Assembly (NCBI RefSeq): GCF_003244315.1
Contig: NZ_QKWH01000004.1
Coordinates: 1 to 64,000, forward strand
Length of the DNA stretch: 64,000 bases
Source of the DNA: Xylanimonas oleitrophica
Lineage (GTDB): Bacteria; Actinomycetota; Actinomycetes; Actinomycetales; Cellulomonadaceae
Direction of reading: 5' to 3'
In this document: piece after piece, positions 35,612 to 46,536 of the stretch
Numbering within the stretch: position 1 is the stretch's first letter
Layout: each line of letters opens with the position of its first letter
Notes under the pieces: model-generated
What the model was told of the DNA's origin: nothing
The model's database searches: none
What the model saw: the letters and a program-made list of their open reading frames with translations, nothing else
Translations under genes and position numbers: made by a program

Positions 35612-36411
35612 CCGCACCCACCACGGCACCCACGACGCCGCCCGCGACCGCCCCGCCCCTGCCAGCAGCCCGCCTCGCCTGGCTGCACCTGCGCTACCAG
35701 GTGCTCGAGACCGTCCGAGTTCCCATCGCCGTGCTCGGCAACCTGCTGTTCCCGGCCCTCGCGATGTTCTTCTTCGTGGTGCCCCAGCGAGAGGTGGCCG
35801 GGGACCCGGTGGTGGCGACCACGGCCGTGGCCGGGCTCGCCCTGTTCGCCGTCTGCTCGGCCAGCCTGTTCACCTACGGGCTCGGCGTGGCCGAGGACCG
35901 CCAGCTCCCGTTCGACCCGTTCGTGCGCTCGCTGCCCGTGGGTGCCGCCCCGCAGCTGCTGGCACGCATCGGCACGGGCGCGGCGTTCGCGGTGCTCGGT
36001 GTGCTGCCGCTGGTGGCCATCGGAGCGTTCCTCACCGAGGCCAGCGTGACCCTCGTCCGGCTGGTGGCCGGGGTTGGCACGCTCGTGCTGGCCTCGGTGC
36101 CGTTCGTGCTGCTGGGCATGGCCGTGGGGTACTCGTTGTCCGCCAAGGCCGCCCTGCCCGTGGTGCAGGTGCTGCTGTTCCCGCTCGCGTTCGCCGGCGG
36201 GCTGTTCCTGCCGCCGCAGCTCTTCCCCGCGTGGCTCGACGCCGTCTCGCAGGCCACCCCCACCCGGGCCGCCCGAGACCTGCTGGTGCAGGCGCTGACG
36301 GGAGAGCCGGGCTCGGCGTGGGCGTGGCCGGTGCTGACCGGCTGGATCGCTCTGCTCGCGGTGCTCGCCGTGGTCGCCTACCGGCGCGACGAGGGCCGCC
36401 GCTTCCGCTGA
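35608..36411 (+). CDS. ABC transporter permease (ABC-2 type)
   Basis: 267 aa with about six membrane segments after a Thr/Pro/Ala-rich N terminus. The ABC-2 layout is seen in RVPIAVLGNLLFPALAMFFFVV and the late VQVLLFPLAFAGGLFLPPQLFPAWLDAVSQATPTRAARDLL, the characteristic exporter signature. It forms an exporter with the ATPase just upstream; the substrate is unknown. Confidence 0.9.
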   Translation: MTAPTTAPTTPPATAPPLPAARLAWLHLRYQVLETVRVPIAVLGNLLFPALAMFFFVVPQREVAGDPVVATTAVAGLALFAVCSASLFTYGLGVAEDRQLPFDPFVRSLPVGAAPQLLARIGTGAAFAVLGVLPLVAIGAFLTEASVTLVRLVAGVGTLVLASVPFVLLGMAVGYSLSAKAALPVVQVLLFPLAFAGGLFLPPQLFPAWLDAVSQATPTRAARDLLVQALTGEPGSAWAWPVLTGWIALLAVLAVVAYRRDEGRRFR

Positions 36412-36467
36412 GCGCAGCGGCACCCTGGGGGACGGCGCCGTCGGTGATCGTGGCCGGCGGGGCGAGC

Positions 36468-37028
36468 TCAGCCGGCCTTCGCGCCCGCGCCTGCCTCGAC
36501 GGCGTGGAGGGCCAGCTCGGCCACTCGCCGCAGCTGCTGCTCGTCGGCGCCGTCCCTGGCGTACGAGGACAGCCCCACCAGCATCACGTGGGCGAAGGCG
36601 GCCACGGTCTCGGCGGCATCCCTCGACTCGGCATCCTCTGCCACCTGCCCCAGGCGGTTCGCGGTGAGCATCCGGTTGTGAGCGCGGTTGGCGGCCAGCT
36701 CCGGAGCGCTGTTGACCAGGCAGCCGCGCGGGTGCTCGTTGCTGGCGTACTCCTGTGCTGCGCGCTCGAACATGGCTCGCAGCACGTCTCGCCGGCTCGT
36801 CCCGGCGAGCCCGGCCGCGGTCACCGAGCGCGGGCTGGCCTCGTAGCGCGCGACGGCCTCCTCGAACAGGGTTCGTTTGTCCCCGAACGCGGCGTAGAGG
36901 CTCGGAGCCCCGATGCCGAGCTCCTGGGTGAGGTCGCTGATCGACGTCTGCTCGTACCCGCGCTCCCAGAACAGGCGGAGCGCCTTGTCCAGGGCGGCGT
37001 CTCGGTCGAACGTCCGCGGTCGTCCCAT
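36468..37028 (-). CDS. TetR-family transcriptional regulator
   Basis: 186 aa. The N-terminal DNA-binding domain is GRPRTFDRDAALDKALRLFWERGYEQTSISDLTQELGIGAPSLYAAFGDKRTLFEEAV. The C-terminal domain (ligand binding, dimerisation) contains two cysteines at most. It is divergent from a SnoaL-like gene across 98 bp that hold two related palindromes, so it most likely represses both itself and that gene. Confidence 0.92.
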   Translation of the reverse strand: MGRPRTFDRDAALDKALRLFWERGYEQTSISDLTQELGIGAPSLYAAFGDKRTLFEEAVARYEASPRSVTAAGLAGTSRRDVLRAMFERAAQEYASNEHPRGCLVNSAPELAANRAHNRMLTANRLGQVAEDAESRDAAETVAAFAHVMLVGLSSYARDGADEQQLRRVAELALHAVEAGAGAKAG

Positions 37029-37035
37029 GCGCGCG

Positions 37036-37041
37036 ATTCTA
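37036..37041 (-). promoter_or_regulatory. -10 element (leaderless) for the TetR gene
   Basis: Minus-strand hexamer TAGAAT, 7 nt before the ATG at 37028. It overlaps the first TetR operator candidate by 2 nt. Confidence 0.45.
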
Positions 37042-37055
37042 TATCGACCGTTACA
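37040..37055. promoter_or_regulatory. TetR operator candidate 1
   Basis: Reads TATATCGACCGTTACA, an imperfect 16-bp palindrome of form TNTANCGNNCGNTANA. It adjoins the -10 element of the TetR gene, so binding would block that promoter. Confidence 0.5.
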
Positions 37056-37070
37056 TATCTGCTAGCGTTC

Positions 37071-37086
37071 TGTACTGACCACTACA
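37071..37086. promoter_or_regulatory. TetR operator candidate 2
   Basis: Reads TGTACTGACCACTACA, an imperfect palindrome of form TGTANTGNNCANTACA. It shares GACC and the outer TNTA/TACA with candidate 1 and starts exactly 31 bp after it, close to three helical turns. It also lies within a longer GTTCTGTA/TACAGAAC inverted repeat (37067-37090). Confidence 0.5.
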
Positions 37087-37126
37087 GAACCGCGATCGCC
37101 ATGCGCCGGCGACGAAGGAGACCCTG

Positions 37127-37531
37127 TTGAGCAGCACCGCAGAGATCACGAACCTCTTCCTCCAGCGGCTGGGAGCGCAGGACGCCGAGGGGATCGGCGA
37201 GCTGTTCGCCGAGGAGATCGACTGGCACGTGCACGGCGACCCCGAGCTGACCCCGTGGGTGGGCCCACGGTCGCGCAAGAGCGAGGTGCCCGGCTACTTC
37301 CGCACCCTGTGGGCGGCCCTGGTACCGGGCAGGAGCGTCGTCACGGTCGAGGCCGTGGTGGTCGACGGGGACGAGGCGGTGGTGTTCGCCGTGTTCGACC
37401 ATGTCGCCGCCCCGACGGGTCGCCCGTTCCACACGGACGTCGCGCTGCGCCTGACCGTGACCGACGGCGCGATCACGCGCATGCACCTGTTCGAGGACAC
37501 CGCCGCCGTGGCGGCCGCGTTCGCGGCGTGA
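37127..37531 (+). CDS. SnoaL/NTF2-like protein, probable TetR target
   Basis: 134 aa in a single SnoaL-like (NTF2 fold) domain: ITNLFLQRLGAQDAEGIGELFAEEIDWHVHGDPELTPWVGPRSRKSEVPGYF, a frequent layout of ketosteroid-isomerase-like proteins. The starting codon is TTG, supported by GAAGGAG 6 nt upstream. The enzyme activity, if any, is unknown. The divergent TetR gene and operator pair suggest it is induced by a small molecule. Confidence 0.82.
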   Translation: MSSTAEITNLFLQRLGAQDAEGIGELFAEEIDWHVHGDPELTPWVGPRSRKSEVPGYFRTLWAALVPGRSVVTVEAVVVDGDEAVVFAVFDHVAAPTGRPFHTDVALRLTVTDGAITRMHLFEDTAAVAAAFAA

Positions 37532-37623
37532 GGGCCTCGCCCACTCCTGAACCCGCCGTCTGTGCCGTCTGTGCCGTCTGAACACTGTGGCGCCGCACTG
37601 CGGTCGCACCGTCGGGCGGTGCC

Positions 37624-37656
37624 GCCGGCTGCCCGGCCCGCCGCCCGGCCGGCGGG

Positions 37657-37665
<9 letters not shown>
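37624..37665. terminator. Hairpin at the end of copA
   Basis: Arms 37624-37631 and 37658-37665 (GCCGGCTG with CAGCCGGC) enclose a further CCCGCC/GGCGGG stem. The right arm contains the copA stop codon. Confidence 0.5.
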
Positions 37666-40097
<2,432 letters not shown>

Positions 40098-40101
<4 letters not shown>

Positions 40102-40547
40102 CGCAGCGGCACGATCGGCAGGCCGATCCCCAGCCCCTGGCGGCCCTGGCCGCCGCAGCCGCACGCGCACCCGCCGTGCCCGCCCTCGGGCGCGGTCGCC
40201 TCGGCGCCCTGCTGGTCGCCGCCAGCGGGGGAGGTGCCGCTGCCTGCCATCGGCAGCGGGGTGCGGGCCGCCTGGCGGGCTGGGGCCTGCTCGGTCATCT
40301 CGGCGGCCAGCGCGTCCTCCTGGACGGCGAGCTCGGCGACGTCGTAGCCCGCCTCGTCGATCGCGGCACGCAGGGCGGCCTCGGCGAGCGGCTGGTCGGA
40401 CACCACGCGGACGGAGGAGGTCTGCCCGGCGTGCAGCTCCACGGTGACGTCCTGGACGCCGGGCACGCCCTTGAGCTCGCTGGTCACCGCGGAGACGCAG
40501 TGGCCGCAGGTCATGCCGGTGACGGAGAGGTGGGTCAGGGTGGTCAT
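40098..40547 (-). CDS. copZ: CopZ-like copper chaperone with Cys-rich C-terminal tail
   Basis: 149 aa, about twice the usual CopZ length. Residues 1-70 are a standard HMA domain with GMTCGHC (Cys14 and Cys17). The extension is Ala/Gly/Gln-rich and ends in [10 protein letters not shown] (Cys127, Cys129, Cys131) plus a hydrophobic end. The added cysteines could bind more copper; this is inference. It lies between csoR and copA, with a Shine-Dalgarno GAGGGACG before the ATG. It should deliver Cu(I) to CopA. Confidence 0.88.
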
Positions 40548-40581
40548 GGCTTCGTCCCTCGTTCGAGCGGGTGGTGGGTGG

Positions 40582-40935
40582 TCAGCTGCGCACGAGGCGG
40601 CCGATGGCCTCGGCGGCCTCGCGCACCTTGGCGGCGCCGTCCTCGGGCGACTGGCGTGCGGCGTCGACGACGCAGTGCCCCAGGTGGTCCTCGACGAGCG
40701 CGAGGGAGACCGACTGCAGCGCCTTGGTCACGGCGGAGACCTGCGTGAGGACGTCGATGCAGTAGACGTCCTCGTCGATCATCCGTGCGATGCCCCTGAC
40801 CTGCCCCTCGATGCGCCGCATGCGCTTGAGGTACGCCTCCTTGTCGGAGGCGTAACCGTGCGGGCCGTCGTGGTGGTGCTCGTGCTCGTACCCGACGGCG
40901 TCGGCAGGGGTCGTGGGGGAGGGGGCGTCGCTCAT
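40582..40935 (-). CDS. csoR: Copper-sensing repressor CsoR
   Basis: 117 aa of all-helical CsoR/RcnR fold. The Cu(I) ligands are Cys59, His84 and Cys88 (VYCIDVLTQ and EDHLGHCVV), the C-H-C pattern of copper sensors. A His-rich N-terminal stretch (residues 16-27, YEHEHHHDGPHG) precedes the fold. It represses its operon and releases DNA on binding Cu(I). The operator TACCCCCGGGGGGTA lies just before the gene and overlaps the -10 element. Confidence 0.94.
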   Translation of the reverse strand: MSDAPSPTTPADAVGYEHEHHHDGPHGYASDKEAYLKRMRRIEGQVRGIARMIDEDVYCIDVLTQVSAVTKALQSVSLALVEDHLGHCVVDAARQSPEDGAAKVREAAEAIGRLVRS

Positions 40936-40941
40936 ACCCTC

Positions 40942-40947
40942 ACCATA
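40942..40947 (-). promoter_or_regulatory. -10 element (leaderless) for csoR
   Basis: Minus-strand hexamer TATGGT, 6 nt before the ATG at 40935. It overlaps the CsoR operator by two bases. Confidence 0.5.
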
Positions 40948-40960
40948 CCCCCGGGGGGTA
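40946..40960. promoter_or_regulatory. CsoR operator
   Basis: TACCCCCGGGGGGTA, the G/C-run palindrome flanked by TA typical of CsoR sites. It is located where bound CsoR would cover the -10 region of the copper operon. Confidence 0.75.
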
Positions 40961-41005
40961 CCTCGTCAAGCGGGTGTGACCCACGGAACGGCTCGACGTC
41001 CCGCG

Positions 41006-41542
41006 CTAGCCCTTCCGGTCGCTCACCTTGGCCGCCACCTTCTTGGCCGTCTTCTTCGCCTTGCCCTTGGACACGCCGGCCTTCCGGGCGGCCTTCTCGA
41101 CGTCCTTCTTCAGCGTCTTGACGGAGACGCCGTCCTGGCGCTCCCTCGCACCGCCGTCGACGGTGCCGTCCGCCTCGGGCGCCGTCGTCCCGTCCGCGGC
41201 GTCGACCCGCCCACGACGCCGCACCGACGCGGTGCGCTGCACGACAGCAGGCACCTCGGGCGCATCGCCGGCAGCCACCGAGGCCCGGAACGCCGCACCC
41301 GCACGGAACCGGGGCACGGTGCCCGCAGGGACGTCCACGGCGGCCCCCGTGCGCGGGTTGCGTGCCGTGCGCCCGGGCCGCGTGGCGCTCTCGAACGACC
41401 CGAAGCCCGTCAGCGCCACCCGCTCACCGGCGGCGACGCTGGCCACGATCGTGTGCAGCACGGCCTCCACGTGCCGGCGCGCCTCGGCGGTGCTGACCCC
41501 CGTCTTGGCGGCGACGGACTCGACGAGCTCGGACTTGTTCAC
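41006..41542 (-). CDS. HU-like nucleoid protein with long basic C-terminal tail
   Basis: 178 aa. Residues 1-90 form an HU domain (VNKSELVESVAAKTGVSTAEARRHVEAVL and ALTGFGSFESATRPGRTARNPRTGAAVDVPAGTVPRFRAG). A variable Ala/Asp/Thr-rich linker follows, then a Lys/Ala-rich end (KTLKKDVEKAARKAGVSKGKAKKTAKKVAAKVSDRKG), as in mycobacterial HupB and streptomycete HupS. It is the second HU family gene in the window. GTG 41542 is preceded by GGAGG and matches the HU N terminus. It is divergent from the dehydrogenase gene. Confidence 0.9.
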   Translation of the reverse strand: MNKSELVESVAAKTGVSTAEARRHVEAVLHTIVASVAAGERVALTGFGSFESATRPGRTARNPRTGAAVDVPAGTVPRFRAGAAFRASVAAGDAPEVPAVVQRTASVRRRGRVDAADGTTAPEADGTVDGGARERQDGVSVKTLKKDVEKAARKAGVSKGKAKKTAKKVAAKVSDRKG

Positions 41543-41795
41543 GGCAACCTCCGTCCTGGCCGGGACGGTCCCGGCACGGTGCCCCTTCCCCCATGCAACC
41601 AGCGGGCGGCTCCGGTGTCGCCGGGAGCGCACCTGTGCCTACCGTGGGTGCGCAGGACCATCCGCGTCGACGACGGCGCACCCCCTGCCGGTCCGTGCTC
41701 CCCCGGGGCCACCGCGACCGTCCGCCGCGGGGCGCCGTCACCCTCCCGCGGCGGGCCCCCGCCGTCGGGCACGAGCACGAGGAAGGGAGCACGCC
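41543..41795. other. Divergent region between the tailed HU gene and the dehydrogenase
   Basis: No gene is supported in these 253 bp. Each end carries a Shine-Dalgarno (GGAGG on the minus strand; AGGAAGGGAG on the plus), so both transcripts have leaders. No clear promoter hexamers could be assigned. Confidence 0.5.
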
Positions 41796-43019
41796 ATGCC
41801 CACGAACAGGGCCGTCAGCTACCAGGGACCCGGCAAGGTCGAGGTGGTCGACATCGACTACCCGACGTTCGAGCTCAAGGACGGTCCCGGGGTCCACCCC
41901 GACAACGTGGGGCGCAAGGTGCCGCACGGCGTCATCCTCAAGACCGTCTCGACGAACATCTGCGGCTCCGACCAGCACATGGTGCGCGGCCGCACCACCG
42001 CCCCCGAGGGCCTGGTGCTGGGGCACGAGATCACCGGTGAGGTGGTCGAGACCGGGCCGGACGTCGAGTTCGTGAAGGTGGGCGACATCGTGTCCGTGCC
42101 GTTCAACATCGCCTGCGGCCGCTGCCGCAACTGCAAGGAGCAGCAGACCGGCATCTGCCTCAACGTGAACCCCGAGCGGCCCGGCTCGGCCTACGGGTAC
42201 GTCGACATGGGCGGCTGGGTGGGCGGCCAGGCCGAGTACGTGCTGGTGCCGTACGCCGACTTCAACTGCCTGGTGTTCCCGGACAGGGACCAGGCGCTGG
42301 AGAAGATCCTCGACCTGACCATGCTCTCGGACATCTTCCCCACCGGCTTCCACGGTGCGGTGACCGCCGGGGTGGGCGTGGGCTCCACCGTGTACGTGGC
42401 CGGTGCCGGCCCGGTGGGGCTGGCCGCCGCCGTGGGCGCCCAGCTGCTCGGGGCCGCCGTCGTCATCGTGGGTGACCTCAACGAGGGGCGGCTGGCGCAG
42501 GCGCGCTCGTTCGGCTGCGAGACCGTCGACGTCTCCGCCGGGCCTGTCGAGGACCAGATCGCGCAGATCCTGGGCGTGCCGGAGGTGGACTGCGGCGTGG
42601 ACGCCGTCGGGTTCGAGGCGCGCGGGCACGGCAAGGACTCGGCGCAGGAAGCGCCGGCGACCGTGCTCAACAGCCTCATGGCCGTGACGAGGGCCGGCGG
42701 CGGGCTGGGCATCCCCGGCCTCTACGTCACCGGTGACCCGGGTGCCCCCACCGAGGACGCCAAGGAGGGCTCCCTCTCGCTGCGGCTCGGCCTCGGCTGG
42801 GCCAAGTCGCTGTCCTTCGCCACGGGCCAGTGCCCGGTGATGAAGTACAACCGGGCCCTCATGCAGGCGATCCTGCACGACAAGGTGCAGATCGCGAAGG
42901 CCGTCAACGCCAAGGCCATCCCGCTGGACCAGGCCCCGCAGGGGTACCACGAGTTCGACGAGGGCGCGGCGACCAAGTACGTGCTCGACCCGAACGGCTA
43001 CCTGGGCACCGCCGCCTGA
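41796..43019 (+). CDS. fdhA: Zinc-dependent alcohol dehydrogenase, glutathione-independent formaldehyde dehydrogenase type
   Basis: 407 aa. The MDR-family catalytic domain has TNICGSDQHMVRGR and LVLGHEITGEVV for catalytic zinc and the four-Cys structural zinc site CGRCRNCKEQQTGIC. The coenzyme fold has VAGAGPVGLAAAVGAQLLGA. The overall length and blocks such as IACGRC, SAYGYVDMGGWVGGQAEYVLVPYADFN and the LGIPGLYVTGDPGAP insertion match the Pseudomonas putida FdhA group, which oxidises formaldehyde or dismutates it with tightly bound NAD. Other short aldehydes or alcohols are possible. An 18-bp hairpin follows. Confidence 0.88.
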   Translation: MPTNRAVSYQGPGKVEVVDIDYPTFELKDGPGVHPDNVGRKVPHGVILKTVSTNICGSDQHMVRGRTTAPEGLVLGHEITGEVVETGPDVEFVKVGDIVSVPFNIACGRCRNCKEQQTGICLNVNPERPGSAYGYVDMGGWVGGQAEYVLVPYADFNCLVFPDRDQALEKILDLTMLSDIFPTGFHGAVTAGVGVGSTVYVAGAGPVGLAAAVGAQLLGAAVVIVGDLNEGRLAQARSFGCETVDVSAGPVEDQIAQILGVPEVDCGVDAVGFEARGHGKDSAQEAPATVLNSLMAVTRAGGGLGIPGLYVTGDPGAPTEDAKEGSLSLRLGLGWAKSLSFATGQCPVMKYNRALMQAILHDKVQIAKAVNAKAIPLDQAPQGYHEFDEGAATKYVLDPNGYLGTAA

Positions 43020-43043
43020 CGCGCCCCCGGGGCCGAGGGACGA

Positions 43044-43080
43044 GGAGGGCGCGGCTGCGGGTCCCGCAGCCGCGCCCTCC
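43044..43080. terminator. 18-bp hairpin after fdhA
   Basis: Arms 43044-43061 and 43063-43080 are exact reverse complements around a single base, so the real loop is a few bases. It is located 24 nt after the fdhA stop and between convergent genes. Confidence 0.8.
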
Positions 43081-43130
43081 GTCGCGCTCGCCGGGCGCCC
43101 GGCACCCGGCACCCGGCACCCGGCCCACGG

Positions 43131-44519
43131 TCAGGCTGTGGCTGCCGCCGCCGCCCGCGCCCCGGCGGGGAGCGCCTCGACGATGCGCGCGAGGGCCTCG
43201 TCGTCGTGCGCGGCGGAGACGAACCACGCCTCGAACACCGACGGCGGCAGGTTGACGCCCGCCTCCAGCATGGCGTGGAAGAACGCCCGGTACCGGAACG
43301 TCTCCTGCGCCTGGGCCTGCGCGTAGTCGCGCACGCCCGAGGCGGCGGCGAACGGCCCGAAGAACACGCTGAACAGCGACCCGGCCCGCTGCACGGTGTG
43401 CTGGACGCCCTCGGCGTCCAGGGCGTGCCCGACGGCGGTGGCCAGGGTGTCGGCGACGGCGTCCACGTGGGCGTACACCGACTCGTCCGCCAGCCGCAGC
43501 GTCGCCAGGCCGGAGGCGACGGCCACCGGGTTCCCGGACAGCGTGCCGGCCTGGTAGACGGGGCCGCTCGGCGCGAGCTGGTCCATGATCGCGGCCGGGC
43601 CGCCCAGCGCGGCGACGGGCATGCCGCCGCCCACCACCTTGCCGAACGTGAACAGGTCGGGGGTGTAGCCCTCGCCGCCCTCGGCACGGACCTGCTCGTT
43701 CTCGAGCCCCCACCACCCGGACGGGCCCACGCGGAACCCGGTGAGCACCTCGTCCAGGATCAGCAGGGCGCCGTGCTCGCGGGTGATGCGGCGCAGGCCC
43801 TCGTTGAAGCCGGGCTGCGGGGGCACCACGCCCATGTTGGCGGGGGAGGCCTCGACGATGACGGCGGCGATCTGCGTGCCGCGCTCGGTGAAGGCCTGCT
43901 CCACGGCGGCGAGGTCGTTGTAGGGCAGCACGAGCGTCTCGGCGGCGGACGCCTCGGTCACCCCGGCCGTGCCGGGCATGGCGAGCGTGGCGACGCCGGA
44001 GCCGGCCTCGGCCAGCAGCGCATCCACGTGCCCGTGGTAGTTGCCGGCGAACTTGACGATCACGGACCGGCCGGTGACCCCGCGCGCCAGGCGGATCGCC
44101 GTCATGGTGGCCTCGGTGCCGGTGGAGACAAGGCGCACCCGCTCGGCGGCCGGAACCCGCCGTCGGATCTCCTCCGCCAGCTCCACCTCGGCCACCGTGG
44201 GCGCACCGAAGCTCAGGCCGCGCGCGGCGGCCTCCTGCACGGCCGCGACCACCTCGGGGTGCGCGTGACCCAGCAGCGCCGGCCCCCACGAGCACACCAG
44301 GTCCACGTACTCGCGCCCCGCGACGTCGTACACGTACGGGCCCGCCGCCCGGGCCAGGAACCGCGGGTCCCCGCCCACCGAGCCGTAGGCGCGCACGGGC
44401 GAGTTCACGCCGCCCGGGATCGCCGCCTGGGCGCGGACGAACGCGCTGTGGTTGTCCGCGGGCACCTCGGCCGCCACCTGGGCGGCGTCCACCGTGCCGA
44501 AACCTGCCGTGTCCGTCAT
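43131..44519 (-). CDS. hemL: Glutamate-1-semialdehyde 2,1-aminomutase
   Basis: 462 aa. A PLP enzyme that converts glutamate-1-semialdehyde to 5-aminolevulinate. The N-terminal [21 protein letters not shown] and active-site Lys in [19 protein letters not shown] are diagnostic, together with [16 protein letters not shown]. With HemA (GluTR) it forms the C5 route to ALA. The ATG overlaps the hemB stop. It is the last gene of the minus-strand heme operon; fdhA on the opposite strand converges. Confidence 0.96.
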   Translation of the reverse strand: MTDTAGFGTVDAAQVAAEVPADNHSAFVRAQAAIPGGVNSPVRAYGSVGGDPRFLARAAGPYVYDVAGREYVDLVCSWGPALLGHAHPEVVAAVQEAAARGLSFGAPTVAEVELAEEIRRRVPAAERVRLVSTGTEATMTAIRLARGVTGRSVIVKFAGNYHGHVDALLAEAGSGVATLAMPGTAGVTEASAAETLVLPYNDLAAVEQAFTERGTQIAAVIVEASPANMGVVPPQPGFNEGLRRITREHGALLILDEVLTGFRVGPSGWWGLENEQVRAEGGEGYTPDLFTFGKVVGGGMPVAALGGPAAIMDQLAPSGPVYQAGTLSGNPVAVASGLATLRLADESVYAHVDAVADTLATAVGHALDAEGVQHTVQRAGSLFSVFFGPFAAASGVRDYAQAQAQETFRYRAFFHAMLEAGVNLPPSVFEAWFVSAAHDDEALARIVEALPAGARAAAAATA

Positions 44520-45604
44520 GCTCCCTGCTTCTCCTTCGTGGTCTCGCCGGCGGCCCCGGGGGCGCCCTCGGTGGCCTGCGCGGCGGGCGCGGCGACGTCG
44601 GCCGCCAGCCAGCCGGCGATCTCCAGCGCCCAGTACGTCAGGATGACGTCGGCTCCCGCGCGCCTGATGCCCAGCACGCTCTCCAGCACGGACGCCTTGC
44701 GGTCGATCCAGCCGTTCGCGGCGGCCGCCTCGATCATCGCGTACTCGCCGCTCACCTGGTAGGCGGCCACGGGCACGTCGGAGCGGTCGGCCACGCCGCG
44801 CAGCACGTCGAGGTAGGAGCCGGCGGGCTTGACCATGACCATGTCGGCGCCCTCGGCGAGGTCCAGGTCGGCCTCGCGCAGGCCCTCGCGTCCGTTGGCG
44901 GCGTCCATCTGGTAGGTGCGGCGGTCGCCCTGGAGCGTGCTGTCCACGGCCTCCCGGAACGGGCCGTAGAAGGGGCTGGCGTACTTCGCGCTGTAGGCGA
45001 GCACGCTCACGCCGGTGAACCCGGCGTCGTCGAGCGCGTCCCGGATGACGGCGACCTGGCCGTCCATCATGCCGCTGGGGGAGACCACCTCGACGCCTGC
45101 CCTGGCCTGGGCCACGGCCATGGCGGCGTAGCGCTCCAGCGTGGCGTCGTTGTCCACCTCGCCCTCGGCGGTCAGCACGCCGCAGTGGCCGTGGTCGGTG
45201 AACTCGTCCAGGCAGGTGTCGGCCATGACCACCGGGCCGGGGCGGCCCGTGGCGTGCTCCACCGTGGCGATCGCCTCGCGGGCGATGCGGATGGCGCGCT
45301 GCAGCACGCCGTCGGGGGCCTCGGCCTGGGAGCCGACGGCGTCACGCACGGCGGGGATGCCGAACAGCATGACGCCACCGAGGCCGGCGTGCGCCGCGGC
45401 GGTGACCGCGTCGCGCAGCGAGGACTCGGTGTGCTGCACCTGGCCCGGCATGGAGGCGATGGGCAGGGGGGCGTCGATGCCCTCCTTGAGGAACAACGGC
45501 AGCACCAGGTCGGCCGCGTGCAGCCTGTTCTCGGCGACCAGGCGCCGCATGCGCGGCGTCGCCCGCAGGCGGCGGGGCCGGTAGACGATCCCTGACGTGC
45601 TCAC
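44516..45604 (-). CDS. hemB: Porphobilinogen synthase (5-aminolevulinate dehydratase)
   Basis: 362 aa. Condenses two ALA into porphobilinogen. Active-site lysines lie in [17 protein letters not shown] and [12 protein letters not shown]. The metal site reads [16 protein letters not shown]; the middle position of the three-Cys zinc site is Asp, so this belongs with the zinc-independent, Mg-dependent type. The GTG at 45604 overlaps the hemD stop (GTGA). The longer open frame upstream is a shadow of hemD. Confidence 0.96.
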   Translation of the reverse strand: MSTSGIVYRPRRLRATPRMRRLVAENRLHAADLVLPLFLKEGIDAPLPIASMPGQVQHTESSLRDAVTAAAHAGLGGVMLFGIPAVRDAVGSQAEAPDGVLQRAIRIAREAIATVEHATGRPGPVVMADTCLDEFTDHGHCGVLTAEGEVDNDATLERYAAMAVAQARAGVEVVSPSGMMDGQVAVIRDALDDAGFTGVSVLAYSAKYASPFYGPFREAVDSTLQGDRRTYQMDAANGREGLREADLDLAEGADMVMVKPAGSYLDVLRGVADRSDVPVAAYQVSGEYAMIEAAAANGWIDRKASVLESVLGIRRAGADVILTYWALEIAGWLAADVAAPAAQATEGAPGAAGETTKEKQGA

Positions 45605-46536
45605 TCGTGGTCCTCCTTCGTGGTGGTGCCAGAACCAGCGTGGGGCACGGCCCGCGCTCGTCCTGACAGGGCGCTGCCGACGGCGTCGGCGAGCGCGGAG
45701 TCGGTGGGTGCGGCGGCGACGGCGGCCACGGGCAGGCCCGCCTCGCGCGCGGCGTCGGCCGAGGGGCGGCCGATGGTGACGAGGGCGGGCGCGCCCGGGC
45801 GGCCGAACGCCCCGGCGAGCTGGCGCGCCACCTCGCGGGCCACCGAGCCGGCGGTGACGACGACGGCGGCCAGGTCGCCGTCGTGCGCGCGCCGCACGAC
45901 GTCGGTGGGCAGGGTCGCGGGCACGGTGCGGTAGGCGACCACGGTGCGCGGTGACCAGCCGCGGGCGGCCAGCCCGTCGGCGAGGACGGGGCGGGCCAGG
46001 TCGCCGAGCGGCAGCAGCAGCGACCGCCCTGAGCCAGGACCGGCGCCAGGACCGACGCCGGGCACAGCCCGCGCGACACCTCGCGCCGGTTCCGGCGCGG
46101 GCGGGAACGCGGCGACCAGGCCCTCGGCCGTGCGCTCGGCGGGCACCAGCCCCACCGTGACGCCCGCGGCCTCGAGCGCCCGCCGGGTCGCGTGCCCGAC
46201 AGCGGCCCACCGCACCGGCGCCTCGGCGAGCACGACGCCGGCGCGGTCCGCCGCCTGCCGCAGCGGTGCCACCGCGTTGACGCTCGTCACCACCACCCAG
46301 GCGTGCTCCCCGGCCGCGAGACCGCGCACCGCGGCCTCCAGGGCCGCAGCGTCGGGCGCGGGCGCCGTGGCCGTCACCGGGGCGACCACCACCTCCGCCC
46401 CACGCTCACGCAGCAGAGCGGCCAGCCCGGCAGCCCGCGCAGGGTCGCGCGCCACCAGCACGGTGCGCCCCGCCAGCGAGCCCGTGCGAGGAGCCCCGGG
46501 CGCGGTGCCCGGAGCGGCGGCGAGAGGGTCGCTCAC
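45601..46536 (-). CDS. hemD: Uroporphyrinogen-III synthase
   Basis: 311 aa. It cyclises hydroxymethylbilane with inversion of ring D. HemD sequences diverge widely, but the two-lobed layout is visible: [57 protein letters not shown] and the second lobe [13 protein letters not shown]...[19 protein letters not shown] Gly/Pro-rich insertion separates the lobes. Start and stop overlap hemC and hemB by 4 nt each. The genome context makes the call firm. Confidence 0.9.
   Translation of the reverse strand: MSDPLAAAPGTAPGAPRTGSLAGRTVLVARDPARAAGLAALLRERGAEVVVAPVTATAPAPDAAALEAAVRGLAAGEHAWVVVTSVNAVAPLRQAADRAGVVLAEAPVRWAAVGHATRRALEAAGVTVGLVPAERTAEGLVAAFPPAPEPARGVARAVPGVGPGAGPGSGRSLLLPLGDLARPVLADGLAARGWSPRTVVAYRTVPATLPTDVVRRAHDGDLAAVVVTAGSVAREVARQLAGAFGRPGAPALVTIGRPSADAAREAGLPVAAVAAAPTDSALADAVGSALSGRARAVPHAGSGTTTKEDHE

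Noticed and set aside
37555-37581. Three tandem copies of a 9-bp unit GCCGTCTGT
   Set aside because: Too short and too simple for an operator claim; lies after the SnoaL-like gene stop, where no control is expected.
43094-43121. Four tandem copies of a 7-bp unit (GGCACCC, first copy varied) downstream of hemL
   Set aside because: Short, intergenic between convergent genes and of simple composition; no sign of function.
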